DNA of 64,000 bases. It comes from Halobellus captivus (lineage in GTDB: Archaea; Halobacteriota; Halobacteria; Halobacteriales; Haloferacaceae). The notes beneath the pieces were generated by a model. It was not told the origin of the DNA, ran no database searches, and saw nothing but the letters and a program-made list of their open reading frames with translations. The position numbers and the translations under genes were made by a program. This document shows, one piece after another, positions 53,410-62,532 of the stretch. The stretch is taken from assembly GCF_007655485.1 (NCBI RefSeq), contig NZ_VJXQ01000002.1, forward strand, positions 531,434-595,433. The letters run 5' to 3'. The first letter of the stretch is position 1. Each line of letters starts with the position of its first letter.

Positions 53410-55653
53410 ATGGGACTGGACGACGACGCGAGAGAGTATCACCGCGAGGAGCCGCCCGGGAAGATCGAAATTTCGACGACGAAGCCGACGAACACCCAGC
53501 GCGACCTTTCGCTGGCGTACTCGCCGGGCGTCGCCGCGCCGTGTCGCGACATCGACGCCGACCCCGCGCGTGCGTACGAGTACACGGCGAAGGGGAACCT
53601 CGTCGGCGTCGTCTCGAACGGCAGCGCCGTGCTCGGCCTCGGGAACATCGGCGCGCAGGCGTCGAAACCGGTGATGGAGGGCAAGGGCGTCCTGTTCAAG
53701 CGCTTCGCCGACATCGATGTCTTCGACATCGAACTCGATCTGGAGGACCCCGACGAGATCGTCGACACCGTTCGCGCGATGGAGCCGACCTTCGGCGGCA
53801 TCAACCTCGAAGACATCAAAGCGCCGGAGTGCTTCGAAATCGAGTCGCGACTTCGCGAAGAGGTCGATATCCCGGTCTTCCACGACGATCAGCACGGCAC
53901 GGCGATCATCTCCGGCGCGGCGCTTTTGAACGCCGCCGACGTGGTCGAGAAGGACCTCGCCGACCTGAACGTCGTCTTCTCCGGCGCGGGCGCGTCCGCG
54001 ATCGCGACCGCGCGCTTCTACACTACATTGGGCGTCGACCGCGACAACATCGTGATGTGCGACTCCTCGGGCGTCATCGGCACCGACCGAGACGACCTCA
54101 ACGAGTTCAAACTGGAGTTCGCCGCCGACACCGACGACGACACGCTCGAAGACGCGCTGGAGGGCGCGGACGTGTTTGTCGGCCTCTCCGTCGGCGGAAT
54201 CGTCTCTCCGGAGATGGTCGCGTCGATGGCGGAGAACCCGATCGTCTTCGCGATGGCGAACCCGGACCCCGAGATCAAATACGAGGACGCGAAGGCCGCC
54301 CGCGACGATATGGTCATCATGGCGACGGGGCGCTCCGATTACCCGAACCAGGTGAACAACGTCCTCGGGTTCCCGTTCATCTTCCGCGGCGCGCTCGACG
54401 TGCGCGCGACGGAGATCAACGAGGAGATGAAGCGCGCCGCGGCGAAAGCGCTCGCGGACCTCGCGCGGCAGGACGTCCCCGACGCCGTCGTGAAGGCCTA
54501 CGGCGACCAACCGCTGCAGTTCGGCCCCGACTACGTCATCCCGAAGCCGCTCGACCCGCGCGTGCTGTTCACGGTCGCGCCCGCGGTCGCGAAGGCCGCG
54601 ATGGACTCCGGTTCCGCGCGGACGGAAGTCGATCTCGACGCCTACGAGGAACGGCTGGAAGCGCGCCTCGGGAAGTCCCGCGAGATGATGCGCGTCGTCC
54701 TCAACAAGGCGAAGTCCGATCCCAAGCGCGTCGCGCTCGCGGAGGGCGGCGACGAGAAGATCATCCGCGCGGCCTACCAGATGCGCGAGCAGGGGATCGC
54801 AGAGCCCATCCTCGTCGGAAACGCGGACAGGATCGAGCGGACCGCGGACGGCCTCGGTTTGGATTTCGACCCCGAGATCGTCGATCCGCGCAGCGGCGAC
54901 TGGGACCACTACGCCGATCGCCTCTACGAACTCCGCCAGCGCGAGGGCGTCACGAAGAACGAGGCTCACGAGCTGATCCGCGGCGACAGCAACTACTTCG
55001 CCAGCGTGATGGTCGAACAGGGCGACGCCGACGCGATGCTCACGGGGCTGACGCATCACTACCCCTCGGCGCTTCGGCCGCCGCTTTCGATCATCGGTAC
55101 CGCGCCCGAAGCCGAGTACGCGGCCGGGGTCTACCTCCTGACGTTCAAGAACCGCGTCATCTTCGCCGCCGACACGACGGTCAACCTCGATCCCGACGCC
55201 GACGTGCTCGCGGAAATCACCAAGCACACCGCCGACCTCGCTCGGCGGTTCAACGTCGAACCGCGCGCGGCGATGCTGTCGTACTCGAACTTCGGCAGCG
55301 TCGACAACGCGGGCACGCGGAAGATCCGTGAGGCGGTCTCGGAACTCCACGGCGATAGCGAGGTCGACTTCCCCGTCGACGGCGAGATGCAGGCGGACAC
55401 CGCCGTCGTCGACGATATCCTTGAGGGCACCTACGAGTTCTCACAGCTCGACGAGCCCGCGAACGTCCTCGTCTTCCCGAACCTCGAAGCGGGGAACATC
55501 GGCTACAAGCTCCTCCAGCGCCTCGGCGGCGCGGAGGCCATCGGTCCGATGCTCGTCGGGATGGACAAGCCCGTGCACGTCCTCCAGCGCGGCGACGAGG
55601 TGAAAGACATCGTCAACCTCGCGGGCGTCGCCGTCGTCGACGCGCAAGGCTAG
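53410..55653 (+). CDS. maeB: NADP-type malic enzyme with phosphotransacetylase-like domain
   Basis: A 747 aa fusion. Residues 1-180 malic N domain ([44 protein letters not shown] metal site), 180-400 NAD(P) domain ([14 protein letters not shown]), then from about 430 a PTA_PTB domain ([37 protein letters not shown]). It decarboxylates malate to pyruvate; the PTA domain is regulatory (acetyl-CoA) in this family. Complete and highly conserved in the haloarchaea. Confidence 0.95.
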   Translation: MGLDDDAREYHREEPPGKIEISTTKPTNTQRDLSLAYSPGVAAPCRDIDADPARAYEYTAKGNLVGVVSNGSAVLGLGNIGAQASKPVMEGKGVLFKRFADIDVFDIELDLEDPDEIVDTVRAMEPTFGGINLEDIKAPECFEIESRLREEVDIPVFHDDQHGTAIISGAALLNAADVVEKDLADLNVVFSGAGASAIATARFYTTLGVDRDNIVMCDSSGVIGTDRDDLNEFKLEFAADTDDDTLEDALEGADVFVGLSVGGIVSPEMVASMAENPIVFAMANPDPEIKYEDAKAARDDMVIMATGRSDYPNQVNNVLGFPFIFRGALDVRATEINEEMKRAAAKALADLARQDVPDAVVKAYGDQPLQFGPDYVIPKPLDPRVLFTVAPAVAKAAMDSGSARTEVDLDAYEERLEARLGKSREMMRVVLNKAKSDPKRVALAEGGDEKIIRAAYQMREQGIAEPILVGNADRIERTADGLGLDFDPEIVDPRSGDWDHYADRLYELRQREGVTKNEAHELIRGDSNYFASVMVEQGDADAMLTGLTHHYPSALRPPLSIIGTAPEAEYAAGVYLLTFKNRVIFAADTTVNLDPDADVLAEITKHTADLARRFNVEPRAAMLSYSNFGSVDNAGTRKIREAVSELHGDSEVDFPVDGEMQADTAVVDDILEGTYEFSQLDEPANVLVFPNLEAGNIGYKLLQRLGGAEAIGPMLVGMDKPVHVLQRGDEVKDIVNLAGVAVVDAQG

Positions 55654-55715
55654 TCCGCCTCACTCGCTGTCGGTTCTTATGTGCCAATTCGCGGACAGTC
55701 AGAGGCCGATCGCAG

Positions 55716-56405
55716 TTAATCGCTCGCACGTCCCTCGAATCGAGACGGCGGCGGGAACTGCGGATCGGCGTTTTCAGTGCGCTCTCCGAAAGCGGCGGTC
55801 CTCCCGTCGGTGCCGTCGTCGATCGGATCGATCTGGGCGGGGAGGACGCAGCGGTCCAGGCTGCGGTTCACGTGGGCGTACGCCTCCGGCGCGTTCGCGA
55901 GGGGATGAGCGGGGTTATCCCGGCTGTCGATCCGCGCGGCCCGGAGCTCACCGAAGCCAGCGATGCGCGCGCGGATGCCGCGCCAGTGCGACTCGCTTCC
56001 GGACGGGACCCGCGGGCCGTCGCCCGGTCGCCAGCCGGTGTCGCCGCTCGCGTCGACTAGCACCTCGCCGTTCACCGCTGCCGCGAGGGCGTCGTGATCG
56101 ACGAGGACGCCGACGCGCGCGTGCTTCGGTGCCCGCGCGGCCAACACGTCGAGACCGAGGTGGAGCGCGCGGTACTCTGCGACGTTGTTGTTCGGGGCGG
56201 CGTCGGGAAGCGAGAGCCGCGCGACGCGAGTTCCGTCGCGGGCCTCGATGACGACCCCGAGACCGCCGTCCGCGCCGTTTCGGCGATACGACCCGTCGGT
56301 CGCGACGTAGAAGTGTCGGTGGTGGGTGCGCGGCGGGTGCGCGATGTGCGGCGTCGGCGAATCGTCGAACAGGTCACGGAGGGTGGAACGGCCGTGAGCG
56401 GCCAT
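55716..56405 (-). CDS. rnhA: RNase H-fold protein (archaeal RNase HI type)
   Basis: 229 aa from ATG 56405 (MAAHGRSTLRDLFDDSPTPH). The RNase H core occupies about 30-175 with Asp in YVATDGSYRRNG, Glu in NNNVAEYRALHLGL, Asp in VLVDHDAL and Asp in IDSRDNPAHPLANA, so the four acidic metal positions are present. A 65-residue acidic extension follows. It removes RNA from RNA/DNA hybrids. An insertion of about 25 residues (VDASGDTGWRPGDGPR) is unlike bacterial RNase HI. The promoter is shared head-to-head with the CBS gene. Confidence 0.85.
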   Translation of the reverse strand: MAAHGRSTLRDLFDDSPTPHIAHPPRTHHRHFYVATDGSYRRNGADGGLGVVIEARDGTRVARLSLPDAAPNNNVAEYRALHLGLDVLAARAPKHARVGVLVDHDALAAAVNGEVLVDASGDTGWRPGDGPRVPSGSESHWRGIRARIAGFGELRAARIDSRDNPAHPLANAPEAYAHVNRSLDRCVLPAQIDPIDDGTDGRTAAFGERTENADPQFPPPSRFEGRASD

Positions 56406-56497
56406 ACCATCGCTAATTTGCGGGCGTTCATAAAGATATCTCAGTCTCGGTTCTCCCCGCCGCAATAATTAGCCCGTCCGACGACAAACTACCGCGT
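56406..56497. promoter_or_regulatory. Divergent promoter of rnhA and CBS gene
   Basis: A 92-base spacer with ATCTTTATG (minus strand, near 56432, about 27 bases before rnhA) and CAATAATTAG (plus strand, near 56468, about 30 before the CBS gene). Both spacings predict leaderless mRNAs. Confidence 0.5.
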
Positions 56498-57037
56498 ATG
56501 TCCCGGAACCAACCGTTGGCGGCGCGCGATCTGATGACGACCGACGTCGAAACCGTTTCGGCCGAAGACGACGTGAGCGAGGTCCTCGGCCGACTCGCCC
56601 GCGCGGATTTCAACGGCTACCCCGTCGTCGACGAGGAGGAGAGAGTCGTCGGCATCGTCACCCAGCACGACCTCGTGGGCCTGTTTCAGACGAAAGACCG
56701 GACGCTGTGGATCCCGGTCGGGTTCCCGCCGTTTCTGGAGACGCTCACCTACGCCGTCGATATCTCGTGGGATGATCTGGATCTGGGAATCGACCTCCTG
56801 CGGAACACGAACAAACCGATCCGTGAAGTGATGACGGCGGACGTCGTGACCGTCGGACCCGATACGACGATAGACGAGATTCTGGATCTCCTCGCCGACG
56901 AGGAGCGCGACATCAACCGGTTGCCGGTCGTCGAGGACGGGAAACTCGTGGGAATCGTCGCCCGCCAGGACGTCATTCGAGCGATCCGAGACGAGCGGCG
57001 GGCGTCCGGTGAATCGCCGGAACCAAAGGTCGAATGA
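56498..57037 (+). CDS. Paired CBS-domain protein
   Basis: 179 aa. Two CBS motifs: LMTTDVETVSAEDDV...GIVTQHDLVGLF (9-65) and VMTADVVTVGPDTTI...GIVARQDVIRAI (110-167), separated by a 45-residue linker. Likely an adenine-nucleotide sensor. Its stop codon begins the 29-bp repeat block, and the EamA transporter follows 175 bases later. Confidence 0.9.
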   Translation: MSRNQPLAARDLMTTDVETVSAEDDVSEVLGRLARADFNGYPVVDEEERVVGIVTQHDLVGLFQTKDRTLWIPVGFPPFLETLTYAVDISWDDLDLGIDLLRNTNKPIREVMTADVVTVGPDTTIDEILDLLADEERDINRLPVVEDGKLVGIVARQDVIRAIRDERRASGESPEPKVE

Positions 57038-57119
57038 GCGGTAGCGGCTGGCGGGCTGCCGGATGAGCGGTAGCGGCTGGCGGGCTGCCAGATGAGCGGT
57101 AGCGACCCGCGACCGTCCG
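57034..57119 (+). repeat. 29-bp tandem repeats (2.4 copies) starting at the CBS gene stop
   Basis: Units at 57034 and 57063 are near-identical (core ATGAGCGGTAGCGGCTGG then CGGGCTGCC); a third partial copy starts at 57092. The first four bases are the stop region of the CBS gene (TGA at 57035-57037), and the ATGAGCGGTAGC segment is repeated each time. Confidence 0.88.
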
Positions 57120-57212
57120 AACGCGGCCACGGATGTGCGGCCGACAGGATGGCGATCCGCGAACGCGTCGACGGAACGAAACGTTGAGGGCGACCGCCGC
57201 GACAGTTTCGCT

Positions 57213-58142
57213 GTGACCCGGTATCGAAACCTCATCTTATTCGCCCTGCTCGCCGCGGCGTGGGGTTCCGCCTTTATGGCCATCAAGGCCGGACTCGACT
57301 ACATCCCGCCGGTTCTCTTCGCCGCGCTCCGCTACGACGTCGCTGGCGTGTTGATGCTCGCGTACGCGTTCTACGTCACCGATCGACCCCTCCCCCGGAC
57401 CCGCGAGCAGTGGACGGTCGTCGGCATCGGCGCGACGCTGCTCATCGCGGGCTATCACACGCTGCTCTTCATCGGCGAGACCGACCCAGCCGTCACGTCT
57501 GCGGCGGCGGCCGTCATCGTGAGCCTCAGCCCCGTGTTGACGAGCGGGTTCGCCCGGCTGTTTCTCCCCCGGGAACGCCTCACCGCGGTCGGTATTGTCG
57601 GCCTACTCCTCGGATTGGTGGGCGTCGTCGTCCTGTCGAACCCCGATCCGAACAACCTCCTGACGGGCGGTGCCGTCGCGAAGCTCCTGATCTTCGGTGC
57701 GGCAGCCGCGTTCGCGCTCGGCTCGGTGCTGACCCGCCGCGTCGACGCCGACCTCCCGATCGAGACGATGGAGGCGTGGTCGATGATCGGGGGCGCGCTC
57801 ATTATGCACGGGGTGAGCCTCGGGATGGGCGAGTCGATGGCCGACGTCGTCTGGACGATCGAGTCGCTTGCGGCGCTCGCGTACCTCTCGGTCGTCGCGA
57901 GCGCGCTCGGCTTCCTCATCTACTTCGATCTGCTCGATCGGTTGGGCGCGATCGAAATCAACCTCGTCTCCTACGTCGCCCCGATCTTTGCGGCGCTCGC
58001 GGGCTGGGCGGTCCTCGATGAAGTGCCGACCGTCTACACGGGAGTCGGCTTCGTCGTCATCTTCGTCGGCTTCCTGCTCTTGAAACGGCGGGCGATCCGC
58101 GCGGAAGTGCCGCGGCTCCGGAAGCTGGTGTCGCGACCGTAG
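57213..58142 (+). CDS. EamA/DMT family transporter
   Basis: 309 aa from GTG 57213. Ten helices in two EamA halves: LLAAAWGSAFMAIKAGLDY at the N terminus, and ALAYLSVVASALGFLIYF with the typical PIFAALAGWAVLDEVPT near the end. Drug/metabolite exporters of unknown substrate. The extra frame before 57213 is not conserved. Confidence 0.9.
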   Translation: MTRYRNLILFALLAAAWGSAFMAIKAGLDYIPPVLFAALRYDVAGVLMLAYAFYVTDRPLPRTREQWTVVGIGATLLIAGYHTLLFIGETDPAVTSAAAAVIVSLSPVLTSGFARLFLPRERLTAVGIVGLLLGLVGVVVLSNPDPNNLLTGGAVAKLLIFGAAAAFALGSVLTRRVDADLPIETMEAWSMIGGALIMHGVSLGMGESMADVVWTIESLAALAYLSVVASALGFLIYFDLLDRLGAIEINLVSYVAPIFAALAGWAVLDEVPTVYTGVGFVVIFVGFLLLKRRAIRAEVPRLRKLVSRP

Positions 58143-58188
58143 CGCGAGACAGACGGCGAGCGTCGAGAGCGTATCGAGACTCCCTAAC

Positions 58189-58803
58189 TCAGAGTTCGAT
58201 GTCTTTGGTCCGGAACGCGCCCTCGTCGACCTCGGGATCGTACTCCTCGATGGCCGTGAGGACCATCTCCAGCGTCGCCGAGGGGCTCCAGCGCGCGGTG
58301 TTGACCGAGAGATCGTAGAAGGACTGATCGGAGACGTCGACCCCGTAGTACGACTTGTACCGACCGGCCTCGCTGACCTCGCGGACGCGCATCTCGGCCT
58401 CCATCTCCTCTCGGTCGCGCGTCCGATCGACGCGGACCTCATCGGGCGCGTCGAGCCAGATCCGGAGATCCGCACGGTTGCCAGCGAGCCACCCGGCCAG
58501 TCGGGACTCGAGGACGAACGGCTTGTTCGCCGCGCCCCACTGCTCCGCGATCGTCCGGAGGCGACGATCCAGCGCGCGGTCGATCTCGTCGGTCTCATCG
58601 GTCTTCGCGATGAGCTGTGACAGCGACATATCACGCTCGTCGGCGAGTTCGCGGAAGATGTCGCCGCCGGAGACGTAGCCGCAGTCGAGCGCCGCCGACA
58701 GTCCCTCACAGAGCGTCGTCGCACCGCATCCGGGCGGCCCCGATACGGTGATAAAGAGGTTGCTGTCGACCGACCGCGCCGTCGGGACGTCGTCGTCTGT
58801 CAT
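58189..58803 (-). CDS. Cytidylate-kinase-like NTPase lacking the P-loop lysine
   Basis: 204 aa from ATG 58803. It reads as a close relative of archaeal CMP kinase (VSGGDIFRELADERDM, LESRLAGWLAGNRADLRIWL, YYGVDVSDQSFYDLSVNTARW). The P-loop is GPPGCGATTL, with Ala28 where the invariant Lys should be. Later nucleotide-binding residues (Arg in TRDREEMEAEMRVREVSE) remain. It may be a catalytically weakened paralogue, or a binder/regulator. No other cmk is in the window. Confidence 0.85.
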   Translation of the reverse strand: MTDDDVPTARSVDSNLFITVSGPPGCGATTLCEGLSAALDCGYVSGGDIFRELADERDMSLSQLIAKTDETDEIDRALDRRLRTIAEQWGAANKPFVLESRLAGWLAGNRADLRIWLDAPDEVRVDRTRDREEMEAEMRVREVSEAGRYKSYYGVDVSDQSFYDLSVNTARWSPSATLEMVLTAIEEYDPEVDEGAFRTKDIEL

Positions 58804-59112
58804 AGACGTTGGGGACTTATCCCCGAGCCACAAAAAGCCGCGTGACTGAGCCCCGCTTCGACGCTTGCGAGCACGTCACGCGTCGCCACGGGCGGTCGCG
58901 GTACCGTGCCTATTCCCGAAATAATTTCACGTAGTTTATATTTTCCCGCGAAAAAGCGTTAGCGCCCCGGATAAACGGTATCGATCGATCTCCTGGCGTC
59001 GTAAACACCTCTCTAACCGCCTTTCGAGGTCGTAAACGGGCTTAAATCGACGGGAACGCTCGGGCGGCTATATGGGGGATACCACCGTAACGCTGGTACG
59101 GAGTGTCCCCGC
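58804..59112 (+). promoter_or_regulatory. Spacer with AT-rich promoter and leader hairpin
   Basis: The 309-base divergent spacer has no gene. It has AT-rich boxes (TAGTTTATATTTTCC near 58931-58945; CTTAAAT near 59040; CTATATGG near 59070). The last 40 bases before the next ATG hold a hairpin TACCA-CCGTAACGC-TGGTA, flanked by GGGGG and CCCC. GTCGTAAAC occurs twice. It may act on translation of the small membrane protein or may be incidental. Confidence 0.4.
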
Positions 59113-59400
59113 ATGTCTAACTCACACGATCCCTTCGGCTCCGAACGCGTGGCCCGCGCACGCGAGCGGCTTTCGGATCCGTCAGCCGTCCGTCCATCGA
59201 TAGAATCACTCGCCGTCCCCCTCCGCTTCGTCGCGTTCTGGTCGGCGGTCGCCCTCCCGTTTCTGTACGTGCCGCTGCTCCTCGGCGGCCTCGACGGGAG
59301 CGAGCCGACCGTGTTTCTCACGCTCTTCGCGGCGAACGTCGTCGCCCTCCTCGTCGGCCACGGGTACCAGCGGGACGGTCGAAACGCCGAGCACCGGTGA
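59113..59400 (+). CDS. Small two-helix membrane protein
   Basis: 95 aa. A 35-residue hydrophilic N terminus precedes two helices (VAFWSAVALPFLYVPLLLGG and FLTLFAANVVALLVGHG). No family assigned. The spacer in front is long and structured. Conserved coding composition supports it. Confidence 0.68.
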   Translation: MSNSHDPFGSERVARARERLSDPSAVRPSIESLAVPLRFVAFWSAVALPFLYVPLLLGGLDGSEPTVFLTLFAANVVALLVGHGYQRDGRNAEHR

Positions 59401-59523
59401 CGCGAGGGACTTGGTAGCGTACGCGCCGCGTGAACGGAGACGGTTGCTTCCCTCCCCGCCGTCTCGACCCGGTCCGCGGCATCGAACCGTCAGACGTTAC
59501 GGTGCGGCGCGGAATGTACGGGT

Positions 59524-60075
59524 ATGACCGACGCCGACTACGTCGAGACGCTCCGTGCGAACCGCGAGGAGAAAGACGATTTCTTCGGCTCGCACCCGCA
59601 GTCGCCTGTGCCCCCGGAGGCCCGCGACGGGTTCGACGGACTGGACTACTTCGAACCGGCTCCAGCGTACCGCGTCGAGACGACGGTGACGCGTCACGAG
59701 GATCCGGAACCGGTTCCGATGGAGACGAACACGGGCGATGAGGTCAGATACGTTCGCATCGTCACGTTCGAGTTCGAACTCGCCGACGAGCGGCACCGAC
59801 TCCACGGCTACAAACAGCGCCCCGAAGACGGTGAGGAGGCGGTTTTCGTCCCGTTCCGCGATAAGACGACTGGGCAGCAAACGTACCGCGGCGGCCGGTA
59901 TCTCGAACTGCACCCGGAGGATGAACTCGAAGGCGGCGAGACCGTCGTCATCGACTTCAACCTCGCGTACACCCCGTTCTGTGCGTTCAGCGACGCGTTT
60001 TCCTGTCCCCTGCCGCCCGAAGAGAACTGGCTCGATGCCGTCGTTCGCGCCGGTGAAAGGGACTGGTCGGCGTAA
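59524..60075 (+). CDS. DUF1684 family protein
   Basis: 183 aa. REEKDDFFGSHPQSPVPPEA at the start, a beta-rich middle with ELADERHRLHGYKQ, FVPFRDKTTGQQTYRGGRYLE, and FNLAYTPFCAF near the C terminus are the signatures of DUF1684, a small family of beta-barrel proteins with unknown enzymatic role. Full length. Confidence 0.92.
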   Translation: MTDADYVETLRANREEKDDFFGSHPQSPVPPEARDGFDGLDYFEPAPAYRVETTVTRHEDPEPVPMETNTGDEVRYVRIVTFEFELADERHRLHGYKQRPEDGEEAVFVPFRDKTTGQQTYRGGRYLELHPEDELEGGETVVIDFNLAYTPFCAFSDAFSCPLPPEENWLDAVVRAGERDWSA

Positions 60076-60175
60076 CACGTCGCAATCCGCCGCCAGCGCG
60101 CGTCAAGAATCGCCCTCAGCGTCCCTCCTAGCAAAGGTTCATTATCGATTGGCGGGTACCTTCACGGGATGGCCG

Positions 60176-60874
60176 ATGTCCGAAAAAGTCCCCCGTGAAC
60201 GAGACTCGTCGATCCACGAGGTCGAGTTCACGCTACGCGATTCGAAATATCCCTTCGTCGGCGTCTCCGAATCCGAGAACTGTACGGTCGAACTCGTGGA
60301 GATGCTCTCTCGCGGCGACGGTCGGTACTCGGAGTTTTTCAACGTGATCGACGCGGATCCGCAGCGGGTCGACGCCCTCTCGACGGCGCACGGATCGGTC
60401 GACACGACGTTACTCTGTGACTACGAGAGCGGGGGCCTCTTCGAGTTCACCGTCTCCGGTGACTGCCCGGCGTACCACCTCGCCGAACTCGGCGCGCTCC
60501 CGCGGACCGTTCGCGGTGAGAACGGAGAGGGGCGAATCGTCGTGGAGATCCCACCGCAGTACGACTCCAGAGCGATCATCGACGCCTTTCTCGCGAAACA
60601 TCCGAACGCTGAACTCACGGGGAAACGAGAGAAGGACGGCGTCACCCCGATGTTCAGCCGGTCAACGTACCAACAGCTACTCACGTCTGAACTGACAGAA
60701 AGACAGCGAGAAGTCATCCAGACCGCCTTCGAGGCCGGGTACTACGACTGGCCGCGGGAGACGACGGGCGAGGACGTCGCCGCGGAACTCGGGATCACGT
60801 CGGCGACGTTCTCCGAGCACATCCACGCCGCCGAGCGCAAGCTGTTGTCCGCGCTGTTCGCGGAATTGCCGTAG
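60176..60874 (+). CDS. Bat-type HTH regulator (HTH_10)
   Basis: 232 aa from ATG 60176. The C-terminal 60 residues form the bacterioopsin-activator HTH (LTERQREVIQTAFEAGYYDW then EDVAAELGITSATFSEHIHA). The N-terminal 160 residues are the Bat-associated domain. Such proteins regulate stress, redox or light responses in haloarchaea. No PAS or GAF sensor. Convergent with a HalOD1 gene. Confidence 0.9.
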   Translation: MSEKVPRERDSSIHEVEFTLRDSKYPFVGVSESENCTVELVEMLSRGDGRYSEFFNVIDADPQRVDALSTAHGSVDTTLLCDYESGGLFEFTVSGDCPAYHLAELGALPRTVRGENGEGRIVVEIPPQYDSRAIIDAFLAKHPNAELTGKREKDGVTPMFSRSTYQQLLTSELTERQREVIQTAFEAGYYDWPRETTGEDVAAELGITSATFSEHIHAAERKLLSALFAELP

Positions 60875-60883
60875 GGAACGTCG

Positions 60884-61204
60884 CTACCGATGCGAGATCG
60901 GCCGCGAGACGATCGTTCGACGATCGGCGTAGACGGCGACCTCACAGCCTGCAAACTGAAACGTCACGCACACGTCGGTGGAAGCGAGGGAGCGCTCCGC
61001 TTGTCCGTCGATCAGGTCGTCGATCGCGTCGGGGTCGATCGACTCATACAGTGACGGAAGCTTCGTCGGATCGGTTCCGCGCAACTTTCCGACGGCCTCG
61101 ATCACGCTGTTGGAGGGGGATTCGTCCGGCTCACGGGTGTATACGAGCGTCTCTCTGTCGGTGTCGACGTCGTCGATCGACTGTGGATCAGAGTGGTTGG
61201 TCAT
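60884..61204 (-). CDS. HalOD1 output-domain protein
   Basis: A 106 aa stand-alone haloarchaeal output domain: VIEAVGKLRGTDPTKLPSLYESIDPDAIDDLI, then VTFQFAGCEVAVYADR, matching HalOD1 (PF18545). It is usually joined to sensor or response-regulator domains; here alone. Tail-to-tail with the Bat-type regulator, 9 bases apart. Confidence 0.88.
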   Translation of the reverse strand: MTNHSDPQSIDDVDTDRETLVYTREPDESPSNSVIEAVGKLRGTDPTKLPSLYESIDPDAIDDLIDGQAERSLASTDVCVTFQFAGCEVAVYADRRTIVSRPISHR

Positions 61205-61433
61205 AGCGAGGGCCGATAGTCAGGGTAACGGGCCGGAGCGGTATAGGGTACACCCCTACATATCAAGGGTCGAGAGCGCACACAACTCTGAGTGCCCCGT
61301 AGACCGAGATTCAGTGCACGCCGAAAGCCAGCACCCAGTCGGGAGCCACCACACGGCCGAAAGCCAGCAAACAACCGGAACCACGCAGCCCGTGTGGCGA
61401 AAGGCGTTTGGTCCGCACGGACGACCGTCGAGT
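61205..61433 (+). repeat. Spacer with 36-bp repeat upstream of aminopeptidase
   Basis: The 229-base divergent spacer contains GCCGAAAGCCAGCA twice, at 61320 and 61356 (period 36). It is not at a stop codon. GTATAGGG near 61240 may be a promoter element. No gene seen in it. Confidence 0.5.
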
Positions 61434-62525
61434 ATGGACCCGCGAATCCGCGAACACGCACGGATCGTCGCCGACCACTCCACGGGGATCGAGTCCGGCG
61501 ACCGCGTCGTGATCAGCGCGCCCGCCGCCGCCGAGGACCTGGTCGTCGCACTACACGAGGAGTGTGCCGAGCGCGGCGCGCACCCCGTCTCGCTCAACAG
61601 CGACTCCCGCGCGACCCGCGCGTTCCTCCGGAACCGCGACGGCGACTTCGAGACGCCCGAACACCTCCTCGCGATGTACGAGGAGATGGACGTCTACATC
61701 GCCGTCCGCGGCGACGTCAACGCGACTGAAACGGCCGACGTCGACCCCGAGCGCAACGCGGCGTACCGCCGCGCGATGAAGCCCGTCCTGCAGGAACGGC
61801 TCTCGAAGACGTGGTGTCTCACGCAGTTTCCGACCTCAGGCAACGCCCAACTCGCGGGGATGAGCACTGAGGCCTACGAAGGGTTCGTGTGGGACGCCGT
61901 GAGTCTGGATTGGGAGGCACAGCGCGAACACCAAGCGCGGATGGTCGAGATCCTCGACGACGCGGACGAAATCCGCATCCGCTCGGGCGAGGAGACCGAC
62001 GTGACGATGGGTCTCGCGGGGAACAAGACGCTCAACGACTTCGGCGAGGCGAACCTTCCGGGCGGCGAGGTGTTCACCGCCCCCGTTCGCGACGAGGTCG
62101 ACGGCGAGGTCTATTTCGATATGCCGCTGTACCGACAGGGCCGCGAGATCGAGGACGTGCGCGTGCGCTTCGAGGACGGGCGCGTCGAATCCTACAGCGC
62201 CGGTCGCAACGAGGACGTGTTGGACGGCATCTTCGAGACCGACGAGGGCGCGCGCTACCTCGGCGAACTCGGGATCGGGATGAACCGCGCGATCGACCGC
62301 TTCACATACAATATGCTCTTCGACGAGAAGATGGGCGATACGGTCCATATGGCGGTCGGATCCGCCTACCCGGACACGGTCGGCGAGGACAACGAGCGCA
62401 ACGAAAGCGCCGAGCACGTCGATATGATCGTCGATATGAGCGAGAACTCGGTGATCGAAGTCGACGGCGAGGTGGTCCAGCGCAACGGGACGTTCGTCTT
62501 CGAGGACGGATTCGAAGACGCCTAA
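61434..62525 (+). CDS. M29 family aminopeptidase (thermophilic type)
   Basis: 363 aa from ATG 61434 (MDPRIREHARIVADHSTGIE). Two-domain metal aminopeptidase; the conserved sites are FTAPVRDEVDGEVYFDMPL, GELGIGMN, and ERNESAEHVDMIVDM, giving the Glu, His and Asp metal ligands. It trims N-terminal residues from peptides. Full length, clearly in the M29 branch of archaea. Confidence 0.92.
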   Translation: MDPRIREHARIVADHSTGIESGDRVVISAPAAAEDLVVALHEECAERGAHPVSLNSDSRATRAFLRNRDGDFETPEHLLAMYEEMDVYIAVRGDVNATETADVDPERNAAYRRAMKPVLQERLSKTWCLTQFPTSGNAQLAGMSTEAYEGFVWDAVSLDWEAQREHQARMVEILDDADEIRIRSGEETDVTMGLAGNKTLNDFGEANLPGGEVFTAPVRDEVDGEVYFDMPLYRQGREIEDVRVRFEDGRVESYSAGRNEDVLDGIFETDEGARYLGELGIGMNRAIDRFTYNMLFDEKMGDTVHMAVGSAYPDTVGEDNERNESAEHVDMIVDMSENSVIEVDGEVVQRNGTFVFEDGFEDA

Positions 62526-62532
62526 CGGACCG

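Noticed and set aside
53113-55350. A 745 aa minus-strand open frame
   Set aside because: It is the antisense shadow of the malic enzyme gene; the Val/Arg/Asp-rich translation has no domain.
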